From: Gluconacetobacter sacchari
GTDB lineage: Bacteria > Pseudomonadota > Alphaproteobacteria > Acetobacterales > Acetobacteraceae
Reading direction: 5' to 3'
NCBI RefSeq assembly: GCF_014174255.1
Contig: NZ_JABEQJ010000021.1
Location: 1 to 64,000, forward strand
DNA: 64,000 nucleotides
Under the pieces are notes generated by a model that saw only the letters and a program-made list of their open reading frames with translations, had not been told where the DNA came from and searched no databases. Shown here piece after piece: positions 1 to 8,355 of the stretch. Position 1 is the stretch's first letter. Each line of letters opens with the position of its first letter. The translations under genes and the position numbers were made by a program.

Positions 1-132
1 TTGAACGGCACGGGTTCATCTCCCCGAATGCCGTGCGTGCCAGGGCTCTTTCCACTGCGGCTCTCGCCGCTTAGGCTTCAACCAGATGTCTCAAAAACCG
101 AGGCCGGTACAGGTCTGCGCAATCGCGGGCAC

Positions 133-846
133 ATGGTGGGTTTCGGGGGCGCTGTCCTGGTCTCCGTTCTGTTTGCGCATGCTTTCAATTTCTTTGCGCA
201 TGAATATGCGCATGCCTTTGTGGCGTGGGGCCTGGGGTGGAAAGGCGATCCGTTGGCCCTGCATTACGGAACGGCCGCCATCGACAATGTTCTCCTTCAG
301 CAGCAGATCGATGAGAATGTCGATTACGGGCCGATCTTTGCCAGTGGTGGTGGTTGGCAGGCGGCGCTGATCGCCGCCGCCGGACCCTTGCTGGCCAACG
401 GGGGGACCGCGCTCCTCTGTCATCGCCTGATCGTGCGCGCGGTTCGTCCCGCTGCCTTGTGGTGGCTGGTGTGGGTCGATGCGTTCTCGACCTTCAATGT
501 CTGGAGCTATGCCCCGCTGAGGGTGCTGACGACCCATGGGGACATGGCGCTTCTGGCCAGGGGGCCGGGGGTGTCGGTGTGGGTGCTGTTTCCGTTCGTC
601 ACGTCGTTCGCGGCGTGGCTGGTCTGGCGCTTTGCCTTTCGCGCGTTGCCGCTGGCGCAGAAGCGGCTCGACCCGGACGATGGTCGGAGCAGCTTCAGCA
701 TGGTGGTCCTCGCGATCAGCGTCCCGTTTTTCTCCATGTCCGGTCTTTCCGGCTATGGGCCGTTCTGTGCCGTGCTGGCGACCGTGAGTTTCTTCATGAT
801 GATGCCGGTGTTGATGGCGGCGCAGCGAACGGGGGCGGGCCGCTGA
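133..846 (+). CDS. Membrane protein with HExxH (M50-like) motif, unknown function
   Basis: The frame is open from base 1, but the plausible start is the ATG at 133 because the preceding 44 codons look like non-coding sequence. The gene may also begin upstream of the window. The protein (237 aa from this start) has several hydrophobic segments. Near its N-terminus it carries NFFAHEYAHAF, an HExxH zinc-protease-type motif inside a hydrophobic stretch, as in site-2 proteases (M50). About 95 residues later, FNVWSYAPLRVLTTHGDM resembles in position and layout the N-x-x-P...DG second motif of that family, although the match is loose. I cannot assign a substrate. No partner gene is obvious; the next gene, gpsA, is convergent with a 21 bp gap. 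It could instead be a non-proteolytic membrane protein with a chance HExxH. Confidence 0.55.
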   Translation: MVGFGGAVLVSVLFAHAFNFFAHEYAHAFVAWGLGWKGDPLALHYGTAAIDNVLLQQQIDENVDYGPIFASGGGWQAALIAAAGPLLANGGTALLCHRLIVRAVRPAALWWLVWVDAFSTFNVWSYAPLRVLTTHGDMALLARGPGVSVWVLFPFVTSFAAWLVWRFAFRALPLAQKRLDPDDGRSSFSMVVLAISVPFFSMSGLSGYGPFCAVLATVSFFMMMPVLMAAQRTGAGR

Positions 847-867
847 GCGTTCGCTTCTGCCGCCACG

Positions 868-1827
868 TCACTCGGTTCCGACGGGGCGGCTGAGCAGGCG
901 GTCTCGGGCTTCGGACAGGTCGATGTCGCCGGCCAGCAGCAGCGATACGGTTTCGATCACCGGCACCGCTATGCCATGGGCGCGGGCGAGGGCGAGGATG
1001 GCGGGGGCGGTTGCGACCCCTTCGGCGACGGTGGTGCGGCTGGCCAGGATCGCGGCCAGGGATTCGCCCCGACCCAGCGCCAGGCCGAGGCTGAAATTGC
1101 GCGATGACGGGCCGGTGCAGGTCAGGATCAGGTCGCCCACGCCGGCCAGGCCGGACAGGGTGGCGGCGCGGCCGCCCAGGCCCAGCGCCAGGCGCCCCAG
1201 CTCGGCCAGGCCGCGCGTCATCAGCGAGGCGCGGGCGTTTTCGCCCAGTCCGGCGCCGATGGTGGCGCCGGCGGCGATGGCGATGACGTTCTTGGCGGCG
1301 CCGCCGACCTGCACGCCGATCGGGTCGTCGCTGGCGTAGAGGCGGAAGGTGGCGGTGGTCAGGTGATCGGCCAGGGTGCGGGCCAGCGACAGGTCGGCGC
1401 AGGCCAGCACGGCGGCGGTGGGCAGGCCCTGGGCCACTTCATGCGCGAAATTGGGGCCGGACAGCATGGCGCGCGGCAGGTCGGGGTGGCGGTCCGCGAC
1501 GATCTGCAACGGCAGGGCCAGCGTGTCGCGCTCCACGCCCTTGCAGCAGGCGATCATCGGGCCGGCGGCGGGTATCTGTGCCAGCACGGCGCGCAGATGC
1601 TGCATCGGGACGGCCAGCAGCACGGCGTCGGCCTGGGTGGGCATTGCGCGGGTGACGGTGATCGTCTCGGGCAGCGCGATCTGTGGCAGCCGGGGCAGGG
1701 TGCGGGCGTCGGTCAGAGTTTCGGGATGCCGCGCCCATAGATGGACCTGTGCCCCGGCACGCGCGGCCTGGGTGGCCAGGGCGATGCCCCAGGCGCCGGC
1801 GCCGATGACGGCGATGCGTGCGGCCAT
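868..1827 (-). CDS. gpsA: NAD(P)H-dependent glycerol-3-phosphate dehydrogenase
   Basis: A cytosolic enzyme that reduces dihydroxyacetone phosphate to sn-glycerol-3-phosphate, the backbone for phospholipid synthesis. The protein is 319 aa, normal for GpsA. The N-terminal Rossmann motif GAGAWG spans residues 9-14. The family block SGPNFAHE lies at 123-130, and the catalytic Lys-Asn pair (K179, N180) is followed by the conserved glycine-rich helix ending GLGEN. It is the last gene of a tight minus-strand operon tsaD-rlmJ-gpsA: only four bases separate it from the rlmJ stop. This order next to a divergent hemC is common in Alphaproteobacteria. Confidence 0.96.
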   Translation of the reverse strand: MAARIAVIGAGAWGIALATQAARAGAQVHLWARHPETLTDARTLPRLPQIALPETITVTRAMPTQADAVLLAVPMQHLRAVLAQIPAAGPMIACCKGVERDTLALPLQIVADRHPDLPRAMLSGPNFAHEVAQGLPTAAVLACADLSLARTLADHLTTATFRLYASDDPIGVQVGGAAKNVIAIAAGATIGAGLGENARASLMTRGLAELGRLALGLGGRAATLSGLAGVGDLILTCTGPSSRNFSLGLALGRGESLAAILASRTTVAEGVATAPAILALARAHGIAVPVIETVSLLLAGDIDLSEARDRLLSRPVGTE

Positions 1828-1831
1828 GCTC

Positions 1832-2659
1832 CTATTCCTCCACGATGCGCGTGATAGTGGCTGCTCCCGTGCCGTCGGGGGAGAGATGGGTCAGGGCGCG
1901 CAGGGCGGGAAGGGCAGCCTCGGCGAAGCCGAAGGGGGGATTGACCACCACCAGCCCGCAGCCGTTGAGGCGCGTGGGGTCGAGCGGCGGGCGCAGGGTG
2001 AGTTCCAGCGCCACGATGTCGCGAATCCCCGAATCGCGCAGCGAATCGAGAAAGGCGCGGACCGGGGCACGGTGCTTGATCGGATACCAGGCGGCCAGGA
2101 TGCCGGTGGCGAAACGCTGATGGGCCGTTGCCAGGCCCTGGGCCAGGCGGGAAAATTCGTCCGGCTGTTCGAAGGGCGGGTCGATCAGCACCAGGCCGCG
2201 CCTGGCCTCGCGCGGGGGCAGCAGCGCGCCCAGGGCGGCATAGCCGTCGCGGGCGTGGACCGAGACCTGGGGGGTGTCGGCGAACAGGGCGCGGAGGGTC
2301 TGGCTGTCCTCGGGGTGCAGTTCGCAGCAGACCAGCCGGTCCTGCGGGCGCAGCATCATCGCCGTGACCAGGGGAGAGCCGGGATAGATGTCCGGCGCGC
2401 CGGCCTGGCGGACCAGATCGAGATAGGCGGGGGGCAGGCCGGGGGGCGGATCGTCGAGCAGGCGGCCGATGCCGCCCCGCCATTCCATGGTGCGGGTGGC
2501 CTGCGTGCCGCCGAGGTCGTAGCGGCCGCTGCCGGCGTGGGTGTCCAGCACCGAAAAGGCCGCCGGCTTGCGGGCCAGTGCCTGGAGCAGCAGGACCAGC
2601 AGCGCATGTTTCATGCAGTCGGCGAAATTGCCGGCGTGGAAGGCGTGGCGGTAGTTCAT
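1832..2659 (-). CDS. rlmJ: 23S rRNA (adenine(2030)-N(6))-methyltransferase RlmJ
   Basis: Methylates N6 of A2030 in 23S rRNA using S-adenosylmethionine. The 275 aa product starts MNYRHAFHAGNFADCMKH, the characteristic RlmJ N-terminus. It then has an SAM-binding region (DTHAGSGRYDL) and the amino-methyltransferase catalytic motif DPPFE. The ATG at 2659 overlaps the tsaD stop by four bases (ATGA), which fixes the start and implies translational coupling. The gene is shorter than the open frame around it, since upstream in-frame sequence lies antisense-frame within tsaD. Well-supported assignment; no oddities seen. Confidence 0.92.
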   Translation of the reverse strand: MNYRHAFHAGNFADCMKHALLVLLLQALARKPAAFSVLDTHAGSGRYDLGGTQATRTMEWRGGIGRLLDDPPPGLPPAYLDLVRQAGAPDIYPGSPLVTAMMLRPQDRLVCCELHPEDSQTLRALFADTPQVSVHARDGYAALGALLPPREARRGLVLIDPPFEQPDEFSRLAQGLATAHQRFATGILAAWYPIKHRAPVRAFLDSLRDSGIRDIVALELTLRPPLDPTRLNGCGLVVVNPPFGFAEAALPALRALTHLSPDGTGAATITRIVEE

Positions 2660-3756
2660 GCGCCGGCGGCTTCGAAGCGGGCCGCCATCTGCTCCAGCGG
2701 CCAGCGGGGGCGGGGCAGGAGATCCAGGTCGTCGGCCGGCGGCAGGCCGAGGGCGCGGCGGGCGCGCATGGTCTCGATGGCCGCCCAGCCGACCATGACG
2801 GCATTGTCGGTACACAGGCGCAGCGGGGGCGCCGCGAAGGGCAGGGCGCGGGCCCGGGCCAGCGCATCGAGCCGGGCGCGCAGGGCGCCGTTGGCGGCGA
2901 CGCCGCCGGCCGCGACCAGCAGGGTGGCGCCCGGCATCATGTCCAGCGCGTGGGCCACGCGGTCGGCCACGATGTCGGCCACCGCGTCCTGGAAGCTGGC
3001 GGCGATGCCGGCGGCGACCGGGCGGGGCAGCGCCTCCATGGCGTAGGGGGCCAGTTTCTGCGCCACGGCGGTCTTGAGGCCGGAGAACGAGAAATCGCAG
3101 CCGGGGCGGCCATGGAGCGGGCGCGGCAGCGGCCAGGGCGCGGGATCGCCCTCGCGGGCCAGGGCCTCGACCGCCGGGCCGCCCGGCCAGCCGAGGCCGA
3201 GCATTTTCGCCACCTTGTCGAACGCCTCGCCGGCCGCATCGTCGATCGTGCCGCCCAGTTTGCGGTAATGGCCCACGGCCTCGACGGCGATGCATTGGCA
3301 GTGGCCGCCGGAGACCAGCAGCAGCAGGTAGGGGAAGGGCGCGCCGCCGGGCACCAGGCCGGGCAGGCGGGCGGTGAGGGCGTGGGCCTCGATATGGTTG
3401 ACCGCGACGAAGGGGCGGCCCAGCGCCACGGCCAGCCCCTTGGCGACGCCGGCGCCCACGATCAGGCCGCCGATCAGGCCGGGGCCGGTGCTGGCGGCGA
3501 TGGCGCCCAGCGCCCCGGCGGGGAGGCGCGCGGCGTCGAGCGTCCGGCGGACCAGATCGGGCAGGGCGGCCAGATGCGCGCGGGCCGCGATTTCCGGCAC
3601 CACGCCGCCGAAGGGGATGTGCCCGGACTGCGACAGCACGGTTTCGGCCAGGATGGCGCCGTCGGGGGACAGGATGGCGCAGGCGGTGTCGTCGCACGAC
3701 GATTCGATCGCCAGGATCGGGGCCGGGGCGTCCGGGGAAGGGGAAGACATGATCAT
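2656..3756 (-). CDS. tsaD: tRNA N6-adenosine threonylcarbamoyltransferase TsaD
   Basis: Catalytic subunit of the complex that transfers the threonylcarbamoyl group to A37 of ANN-decoding tRNAs (t6A). The 366 aa protein has the ASKHA-fold features expected: ILAIESSCDDT at 14-24, the metal-binding HIEAH at 121-125, SGGH in the middle and DDAAGEAFDKVAKMLGLGWPGGP. The start could be the first ATG (3756) or the second, two codons in. It opens the operon tsaD-rlmJ-gpsA and faces hemC across about 70 bp, so the two promoters must lie in that short gap. Confidence 0.96.
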   Translation of the reverse strand: MIMSSPSPDAPAPILAIESSCDDTACAILSPDGAILAETVLSQSGHIPFGGVVPEIAARAHLAALPDLVRRTLDAARLPAGALGAIAASTGPGLIGGLIVGAGVAKGLAVALGRPFVAVNHIEAHALTARLPGLVPGGAPFPYLLLLVSGGHCQCIAVEAVGHYRKLGGTIDDAAGEAFDKVAKMLGLGWPGGPAVEALAREGDPAPWPLPRPLHGRPGCDFSFSGLKTAVAQKLAPYAMEALPRPVAAGIAASFQDAVADIVADRVAHALDMMPGATLLVAAGGVAANGALRARLDALARARALPFAAPPLRLCTDNAVMVGWAAIETMRARRALGLPPADDLDLLPRPRWPLEQMAARFEAAGA

Positions 3757-3827
3757 TGCATAAAATAGGGTTCCGCCGGGCGTTATGTCATCTTTCCTTC
3801 GTCGCGTCGCGGTAATACAGACAGCGC

Positions 3828-4928
3828 ATGGTTTTCGCTCCGTCCTCCCTTACCGGCTCCGCCGTGGCCCAGGCTTCGGCATTGCAAAAGATCGCGGCAG
3901 AGGCTGCCGCGCGCCAGAAGCAGGGTGTGCTCCGCCCGACCCTGCCGCACCGGCGCCAGTTGCCGCTGCGTGTCGGCACGCGGGCGTCGCCGCTGGCGCT
4001 GGTGCAGACGCGGGCCTTCCTGACGATGCTGACGCGCTTCTGCCCCGTGCTGCGCGACATGGGGGCGTTCCAGGAGCATCAGATCAACACCACGGGGGAT
4101 CAGGTCCAGAATCGCCGGCTGGCGGAGATCGGCGGCAAGGGGCTGTTCGCCAAGGAAATTCATGATGCGCTGTCGGACGGGCGGATCGATTTCGCGGTAC
4201 ACAGCCTGAAGGACCTGGAGACCACGCTGCCGCCCGGGCTGGTGCTGGCCTGCACGCTGCGGCGGGAGGATGCGCGCGACGTGCTGATCCTGCGGCCGGG
4301 CGAGGGGCGACGGGACGCGGTCGATCCGGCGGTGCCGTTCGATGTGCTGCCGCGGGGGGCGCTGGTTGGCTGTGCGTCGGTACGGCGGCAGGCGCAGATG
4401 CTGCACGAGCGGCCCGACCTGCGGTTCGGCCTGCTGCGCGGCAATGTGCAGACGCGGCTGGACAAGCTGGCGGCGGGGCAGTGCGACGCCACCCTGCTGG
4501 CGCTGGCGGGGCTGCGGCGGCTGGGCATGGGCGATCGGGCGGACATCATCCTGGACCCCGAGGTCATGGTGCCGGCGGCGGGCCAGGGCATTGTAGGGGT
4601 GACGGTGCGCGAGAGCGATGCCGAACTGCGCGAACTGCTGGCGGCGATCGAGGATTACGAGGCGCGGGCCGTCTCGACCGCCGAGCGGGCGCTGCTGGCG
4701 GAGCTGGACGGGTCGTGCCGCACGCCGATCGGCGGCTATGCCCGGCTGGTCAACGATGCGCGGGGCGGCGGCCCGGTCCTGCGCCTGACCGGGCTGGTGG
4801 CGCGGGAGGATGGCTCTTTCCTGCTGCGCCGCGTCGTGACCGGCGCGCCGGCGGATGCCGAGCGGCTGGGGCGCGAACTGGGCCACAGCCTGCGCGCCGA
4901 CAGCCCGGCGGATATTTTTGCGCCCTGA
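3828..4928 (+). CDS. hemC: Hydroxymethylbilane synthase (porphobilinogen deaminase)
   Basis: Polymerises four porphobilinogens to hydroxymethylbilane in haem synthesis. The core begins LPLRVGTRASPLALVQT and includes FAVHSLKDLETTLP, GCASVRRQAQ and LRGNVQTRL. The cysteine that carries the dipyrromethane cofactor is C297 in ELDGSCRTPIGGY. As drawn the protein is 366 aa, about 45 residues longer at the N-terminus than usual. The extra part (rich in Ala and Gln) may be a real extension, or translation may begin at a TTG at 3960 just before LPLRVGTRAS. It is divergent from tsaD and followed by hemD, the next enzyme of the pathway. Confidence 0.95.
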   Translation: MVFAPSSLTGSAVAQASALQKIAAEAAARQKQGVLRPTLPHRRQLPLRVGTRASPLALVQTRAFLTMLTRFCPVLRDMGAFQEHQINTTGDQVQNRRLAEIGGKGLFAKEIHDALSDGRIDFAVHSLKDLETTLPPGLVLACTLRREDARDVLILRPGEGRRDAVDPAVPFDVLPRGALVGCASVRRQAQMLHERPDLRFGLLRGNVQTRLDKLAAGQCDATLLALAGLRRLGMGDRADIILDPEVMVPAAGQGIVGVTVRESDAELRELLAAIEDYEARAVSTAERALLAELDGSCRTPIGGYARLVNDARGGGPVLRLTGLVAREDGSFLLRRVVTGAPADAERLGRELGHSLRADSPADIFAP

Positions 4929-4968
4929 CCGGCCGAAGGCTCCGCCGGATGGCGGGGCGCGGCCGGCG

Positions 4969-5667
4969 GTGCTGGTGACCCGGCCGGAACCGGGGTTGAG
5001 CGAAACCATGGCGGCCGTGACGGCGCTGGGCTGGCATGCCGTGGCGATGCCGGCGCTGCGCGCCGAGCCGACCCTGCATGCGCCGTTGCCGGTGCGTGGG
5101 GTGCGGGCGATCCTGGTTACCAGCGGGCAGGCGGTGACCGCGCTGGCCGGGCTGGTGCCGGCGGAGATGCCGATTCTGGCGGTTGGCGCCGCGACGGCGC
5201 GGCGCGCGCGGGCGGCCGGCTTCGCCCACGTGAGGGCGGCCGGGGGGACGGCCGAGGCGCTGGCCGGGTTGGCGCGGGCGCGATGGCGGCCCGCCGATGG
5301 CGCGCTGATGCTGGCGACGGCGCCGGGATATGGGCTGGATCTGGCGACCGTCCTGCGGCGGGACGGCTTCAGGATCGTCCGCCGCTGCGTCTATCGTATC
5401 CGGCCCGCGCGGCCGGACCCGGAGGTGCTGCGGGCGTCGGTCGGGCGGGGGGTGGAGGCGGCCCTGTTCTTTTCGGCCGAGACCGCGCGCCGGTTTGTGC
5501 GCGATCTGCCGCGCGACGTGCGGGAGGCGCTGCGCGATGCCCGGGCCATCGCGATTTCCGACAGGGCGGCCGAGGCGCTGGCCACGGTGCCCTGGCGGGA
5601 AATCGTCCGGGCGGCCAGCCCCGACCAGGCCGCGATGCTGGACCTGCTGGGGGCGCCCGGCCGGTAG
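4969..5667 (+). CDS. hemD: Uroporphyrinogen-III synthase
   Basis: Cyclises hydroxymethylbilane to uroporphyrinogen III, directly downstream of hemC. Sequence conservation in this family is low, but the start VLVTRPEPGLSETMAAVTALGWHAVAMP is typical, and near the C-terminus there is the usual FFSAETARRF strand. I place the start at GTG 4969, 40 bases after the hemC stop, giving 232 aa. An in-frame ATG at 4855 would overlap hemC and add 38 residues without family resemblance. The gene ends six bases before the stop of the convergent MFS gene, with no terminator visible between them. Confidence 0.9.
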   Translation: MLVTRPEPGLSETMAAVTALGWHAVAMPALRAEPTLHAPLPVRGVRAILVTSGQAVTALAGLVPAEMPILAVGAATARRARAAGFAHVRAAGGTAEALAGLARARWRPADGALMLATAPGYGLDLATVLRRDGFRIVRRCVYRIRPARPDPEVLRASVGRGVEAALFFSAETARRFVRDLPRDVREALRDARAIAISDRAAEALATVPWREIVRAASPDQAAMLDLLGAPGR

Positions 5668-5673
5668 GCGGGA

Positions 5674-6993
5674 TCAGTGGAAGGCGGCCGCGCCTTCGTG
5701 CAGGGCGTCGCCCCGGAGGCGCGCCTGCCGCATGTATCGGCGCGCGTGGTCCGGGATCGAGAGATAGAGCGTCAGCAGGCCCGCGAAGACATAGAGGCCG
5801 GAGAAGATCCAGATGATCCCCTCGATCCCGTGCCAGGCCTGGAACCAGGTGACGATGGCCGGGCCGACCCAGGTGCTGGCCCCGGCGCCGAGGCCGAGCG
5901 CCGACAGGGCGGCGGCCTTTTCCTGCGGGCAGATCTGCGGGACCAGGCCCGACAGGGGCACGAAGGCCGCGATGGTGGCGCCGTAGAAGATGCCGGCCAG
6001 GGCGGCGACCAGGAAATTGCCGTGATAGGCCAGCGGCACATAATAGAAGACCGGGACCGAGATCGCCGCCCCGAGGCACCCGGCGACCGAGACCACCGTC
6101 CGATGCCCCAGCCGGTCGGCCAGCATGCCCGACATCAGGTTGAACAGGATGTTGCTGAGGAACACGATCGAGAGCAGCAGCAGCCACTGCGAGAGGGTGA
6201 AGCCGACCACCCTGGTGAAGAAAGCGGGCATGATCACCAGGAACGCGTATTCGGACGAGGTGTTGATGGTGCGCACGATCATCGCCAGGAAGGTCTTGGG
6301 CTCGCGCCACAGGATGGAGATCGACCCGAAGAAGATGCTGCGCGCCGGCACGTCGCGCGGCGCCAGGCGGGCGGCGCCATGCGGCTCGCGCGTCAGCAGC
6401 AGCGCGACGCAGCCGCCCGCGACCACCAGCACCAGCGACAGCCAGAAGGTCGTGATCTCGCCGACCAGGGGGATCGTGGCGCTGGCGAAGAGCGAGCCGA
6501 GCGTCGGCAGGCCGCCGGAGAAGGCGAACCAGAACCAGCCGGCGGCCGACCCGAGCTGCCGGGGTGGGGTGGCGGCCGCGATCCAGACCAGGAACCCGTA
6601 GGCGAACAGCGGATAGCCCAGGCCGCGCAGCGCATAGGCGGCGACCATGACCGCATAATTGCCGGTCATGATGCCGGCCATCAGGAACACCACCTCGAAC
6701 GCGGCCCAGATCGCCAGGCCGATCCACATGACGCGCTTTGGTCCCCACAGGTCGGACAGCGGACCCGACAGCCAGGAGGAAAGGGACACGGCGACGCCGT
6801 AGATGGTGAACAGGAAGGCGACGCCGCGCGCGGACACGCCGTGATTTTCGAGATAGGGGGCCAGGTAGCCGGCTTCGACCCCGTCGCCCACCATGAACAG
6901 GAGCAATCCGACGAAACCCCAGAGCAGGGGACGCGGGATGCCGAGCCTGTCGACGAGGGACGGGTGGGCGGGCAGAATATCTGTCTGCGTCAA
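5674..6993 (-). CDS. MFS transporter of the polyol permease type (CsbX/RbtT/DalT-like)
   Basis: A twelve-helix major facilitator of about 439 aa in the cytoplasmic membrane. The first helix contains LLFMVGDGVEAGYLAPYL, a feature I associate with ribitol/arabinitol permeases (RbtT, DalT) and CsbX. The A-type MFS loop GPLSDLWGPKRVMW follows helix 2. An open frame extends 75 codons upstream to 7218, but those codons have no membrane-protein character. The TTG at 6993 has an AGAGGA ribosome-binding sequence about ten bases upstream, so I take it as the start. The exact polyol or sugar is not deducible. Acetic acid bacteria oxidise many polyols, so an uptake role for such a compound is an inference. 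Confidence 0.82.
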   Translation of the reverse strand: MTQTDILPAHPSLVDRLGIPRPLLWGFVGLLLFMVGDGVEAGYLAPYLENHGVSARGVAFLFTIYGVAVSLSSWLSGPLSDLWGPKRVMWIGLAIWAAFEVVFLMAGIMTGNYAVMVAAYALRGLGYPLFAYGFLVWIAAATPPRQLGSAAGWFWFAFSGGLPTLGSLFASATIPLVGEITTFWLSLVLVVAGGCVALLLTREPHGAARLAPRDVPARSIFFGSISILWREPKTFLAMIVRTINTSSEYAFLVIMPAFFTRVVGFTLSQWLLLLSIVFLSNILFNLMSGMLADRLGHRTVVSVAGCLGAAISVPVFYYVPLAYHGNFLVAALAGIFYGATIAAFVPLSGLVPQICPQEKAAALSALGLGAGASTWVGPAIVTWFQAWHGIEGIIWIFSGLYVFAGLLTLYLSIPDHARRYMRQARLRGDALHEGAAAFH

Positions 6994-7554
6994 GGGGAGT
7001 GTTTCCTCTTTAACAGGCAGCCAACATAACGGTGAGGGGCTTCGCCTCATTACGAAGCATCGATGCAAGCTGCGTTCGGAATCGCGATGCGGCGCGCGCG
7101 GCGTCGACCCCGAAATCATCATGTAGGGATGCGCGTCCAGGACGCTGAAATCGTCAGATTCGCGACGAAATCTTGGTAGGCGATAATATATCGCGTCGGG
7201 CAGCGTGTGCTGTCGCAATATTCTGAATGATTCAGAACGAATTACGGCCGTGGCGGATTGGCCGCCGGCGCACGGAATGCGCCAATGATGTTCCGTTTCT
7301 CCTGCGGTGAATGTCGTGGTGGCACGTTAAAAGAAATGTGCGGAGATTAGAAGGGAAAATGTCACAAAAATGGACAAATTTCGGCAAATACAAATCAATG
7401 ATGTTATGTATTATTTATAAGAAAACCGCGGTATAATGGGAATTATCTTACATATTCTGGCGAACTGTATATAAATACTAGACAATATTTTATTTCGTCA
7501 GTGTGAATTTTTTCAAATATAAAAATATATGTTCTTGGGCTGCCGGCGGGTCCC
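6994..7554. other. AT-rich intergenic region upstream of the MFS gene
   Basis: About 560 bases without a convincing gene, clearly AT-richer than the surroundings, especially 7340-7550. It contains the promoter region of the minus-strand MFS gene and one perfect 17-base palindrome (7221-7237, listed separately). Its right end is the secB terminator. No RNA gene fold was recognised by eye. Confidence 0.6.
7221..7237. promoter_or_regulatory. Perfect palindrome TTCTGAATGATTCAGAA, possible operator
   Basis: Seven-base arms TTCTGAA and TTCAGAA flank the three bases TGA. It lies about 230 bases upstream of the MFS transporter start, in AT-rich non-coding DNA. The symmetry suggests a binding site for a dimeric repressor or activator. 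I do not recognise it as a known consensus. Confidence 0.45.
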
Positions 7555-7588
7555 AAAAAGGAAAGGCCCGCGCGAGGCGGGCCTTTCC
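7555..7588 (-). terminator. Rho-independent terminator of secB
   Basis: Perfect 11 bp stem with arms 7560-7570 and 7578-7588 and a seven-base loop, followed on the minus strand by five U residues. It sits 28 bases beyond the secB stop codon. Confidence 0.85.
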
Positions 7589-7615
7589 GGTCGATAGCGG
7601 GTGTCTGGCGAGGGG

Positions 7616-8134
7616 TCAGGCGTTGCCGGCCGTCTGGGGGAAGCTGGAACGCTTGGCCTGCCACAGGGCGACGAAATCGATCGGTTGCAGCACGACCGGC
7701 GGGAAGCCGCCGTCGCGCGTGACTTCGCTGATGATGTTGCGCACATAGGGGAAGATCAGGCGCGGGACTTCGACCAGCAGGATCGGCTCGACCAGTTCGT
7801 CGGGCGCGTTGCCAAGTGTCACGACCGCGGCATAGGCCAGTTCGGCGACGAAGACGGGGCGGCCGGCGGCGGCGCCTTCCTGCTCCGGCGCTTCCACGGC
7901 TTCGGCCTTGATCGCCAGCACGACCTCGAAGACCGGTTGGTCGGCCGGCAGGCGGTTGGCCTGCACATCGATGTTCACCGAGATCTGCGGATTCGCGCGC
8001 AGCGTGGCGAAAATCTCGGCGCCGGCGGGAACTTCGAACGACAGATCCTTGATATACTGAACATTGATGGCCAGCGGCAGCGCCGGCGGGGCATGCTGGC
8101 TTCCGTCGGTGGGGAGCTGAGTCGGATCGGACAT
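7616..8134 (-). CDS. secB: Protein-export chaperone SecB
   Basis: Tetrameric cytosolic chaperone that keeps preproteins unfolded and delivers them to SecA. The 172 aa length fits alphaproteobacterial SecB. Recognisable blocks are INVQYIKDLSFEVP near the N-terminus, the central strand PVFEVVLAIKAEA, and the C-terminal run LIFPYVRNIISEVTRDGGFPPVVLQPIDF, the most conserved part of the family. It is divergent from the Tim44-domain gene, an arrangement conserved in many Alphaproteobacteria, and is transcribed alone with its own terminator. Confidence 0.96.
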   Translation of the reverse strand: MSDPTQLPTDGSQHAPPALPLAINVQYIKDLSFEVPAGAEIFATLRANPQISVNIDVQANRLPADQPVFEVVLAIKAEAVEAPEQEGAAAGRPVFVAELAYAAVVTLGNAPDELVEPILLVEVPRLIFPYVRNIISEVTRDGGFPPVVLQPIDFVALWQAKRSSFPQTAGNA

Positions 8135-8355
8135 GAACGAAGATTTCCTTGCAGGCGATAAGGCGGATACCCGACATGGCCGGTAGCACGCTCCGCGACG
8201 TTCGCCAACCTTGACGGATCGGAGGGGTGGAAGTTCCTCCCGGCCGGATGGGCCTGCCGCATTGTGCAGGCGGAGTGCCTTCCCTATGTGTTAGGGCAAC
8301 AGAGAGGGATCGCGCGATCGGGCATGCCCGGCGCGCCTTGCGGTTAGGCTTGGTG

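Noticed and set aside
6994-7218. N-terminal extension of the MFS permease to 7218
   Set aside because: The 75 extra codons are not membrane-like and precede a TTG with a good ribosome-binding site at 6993.
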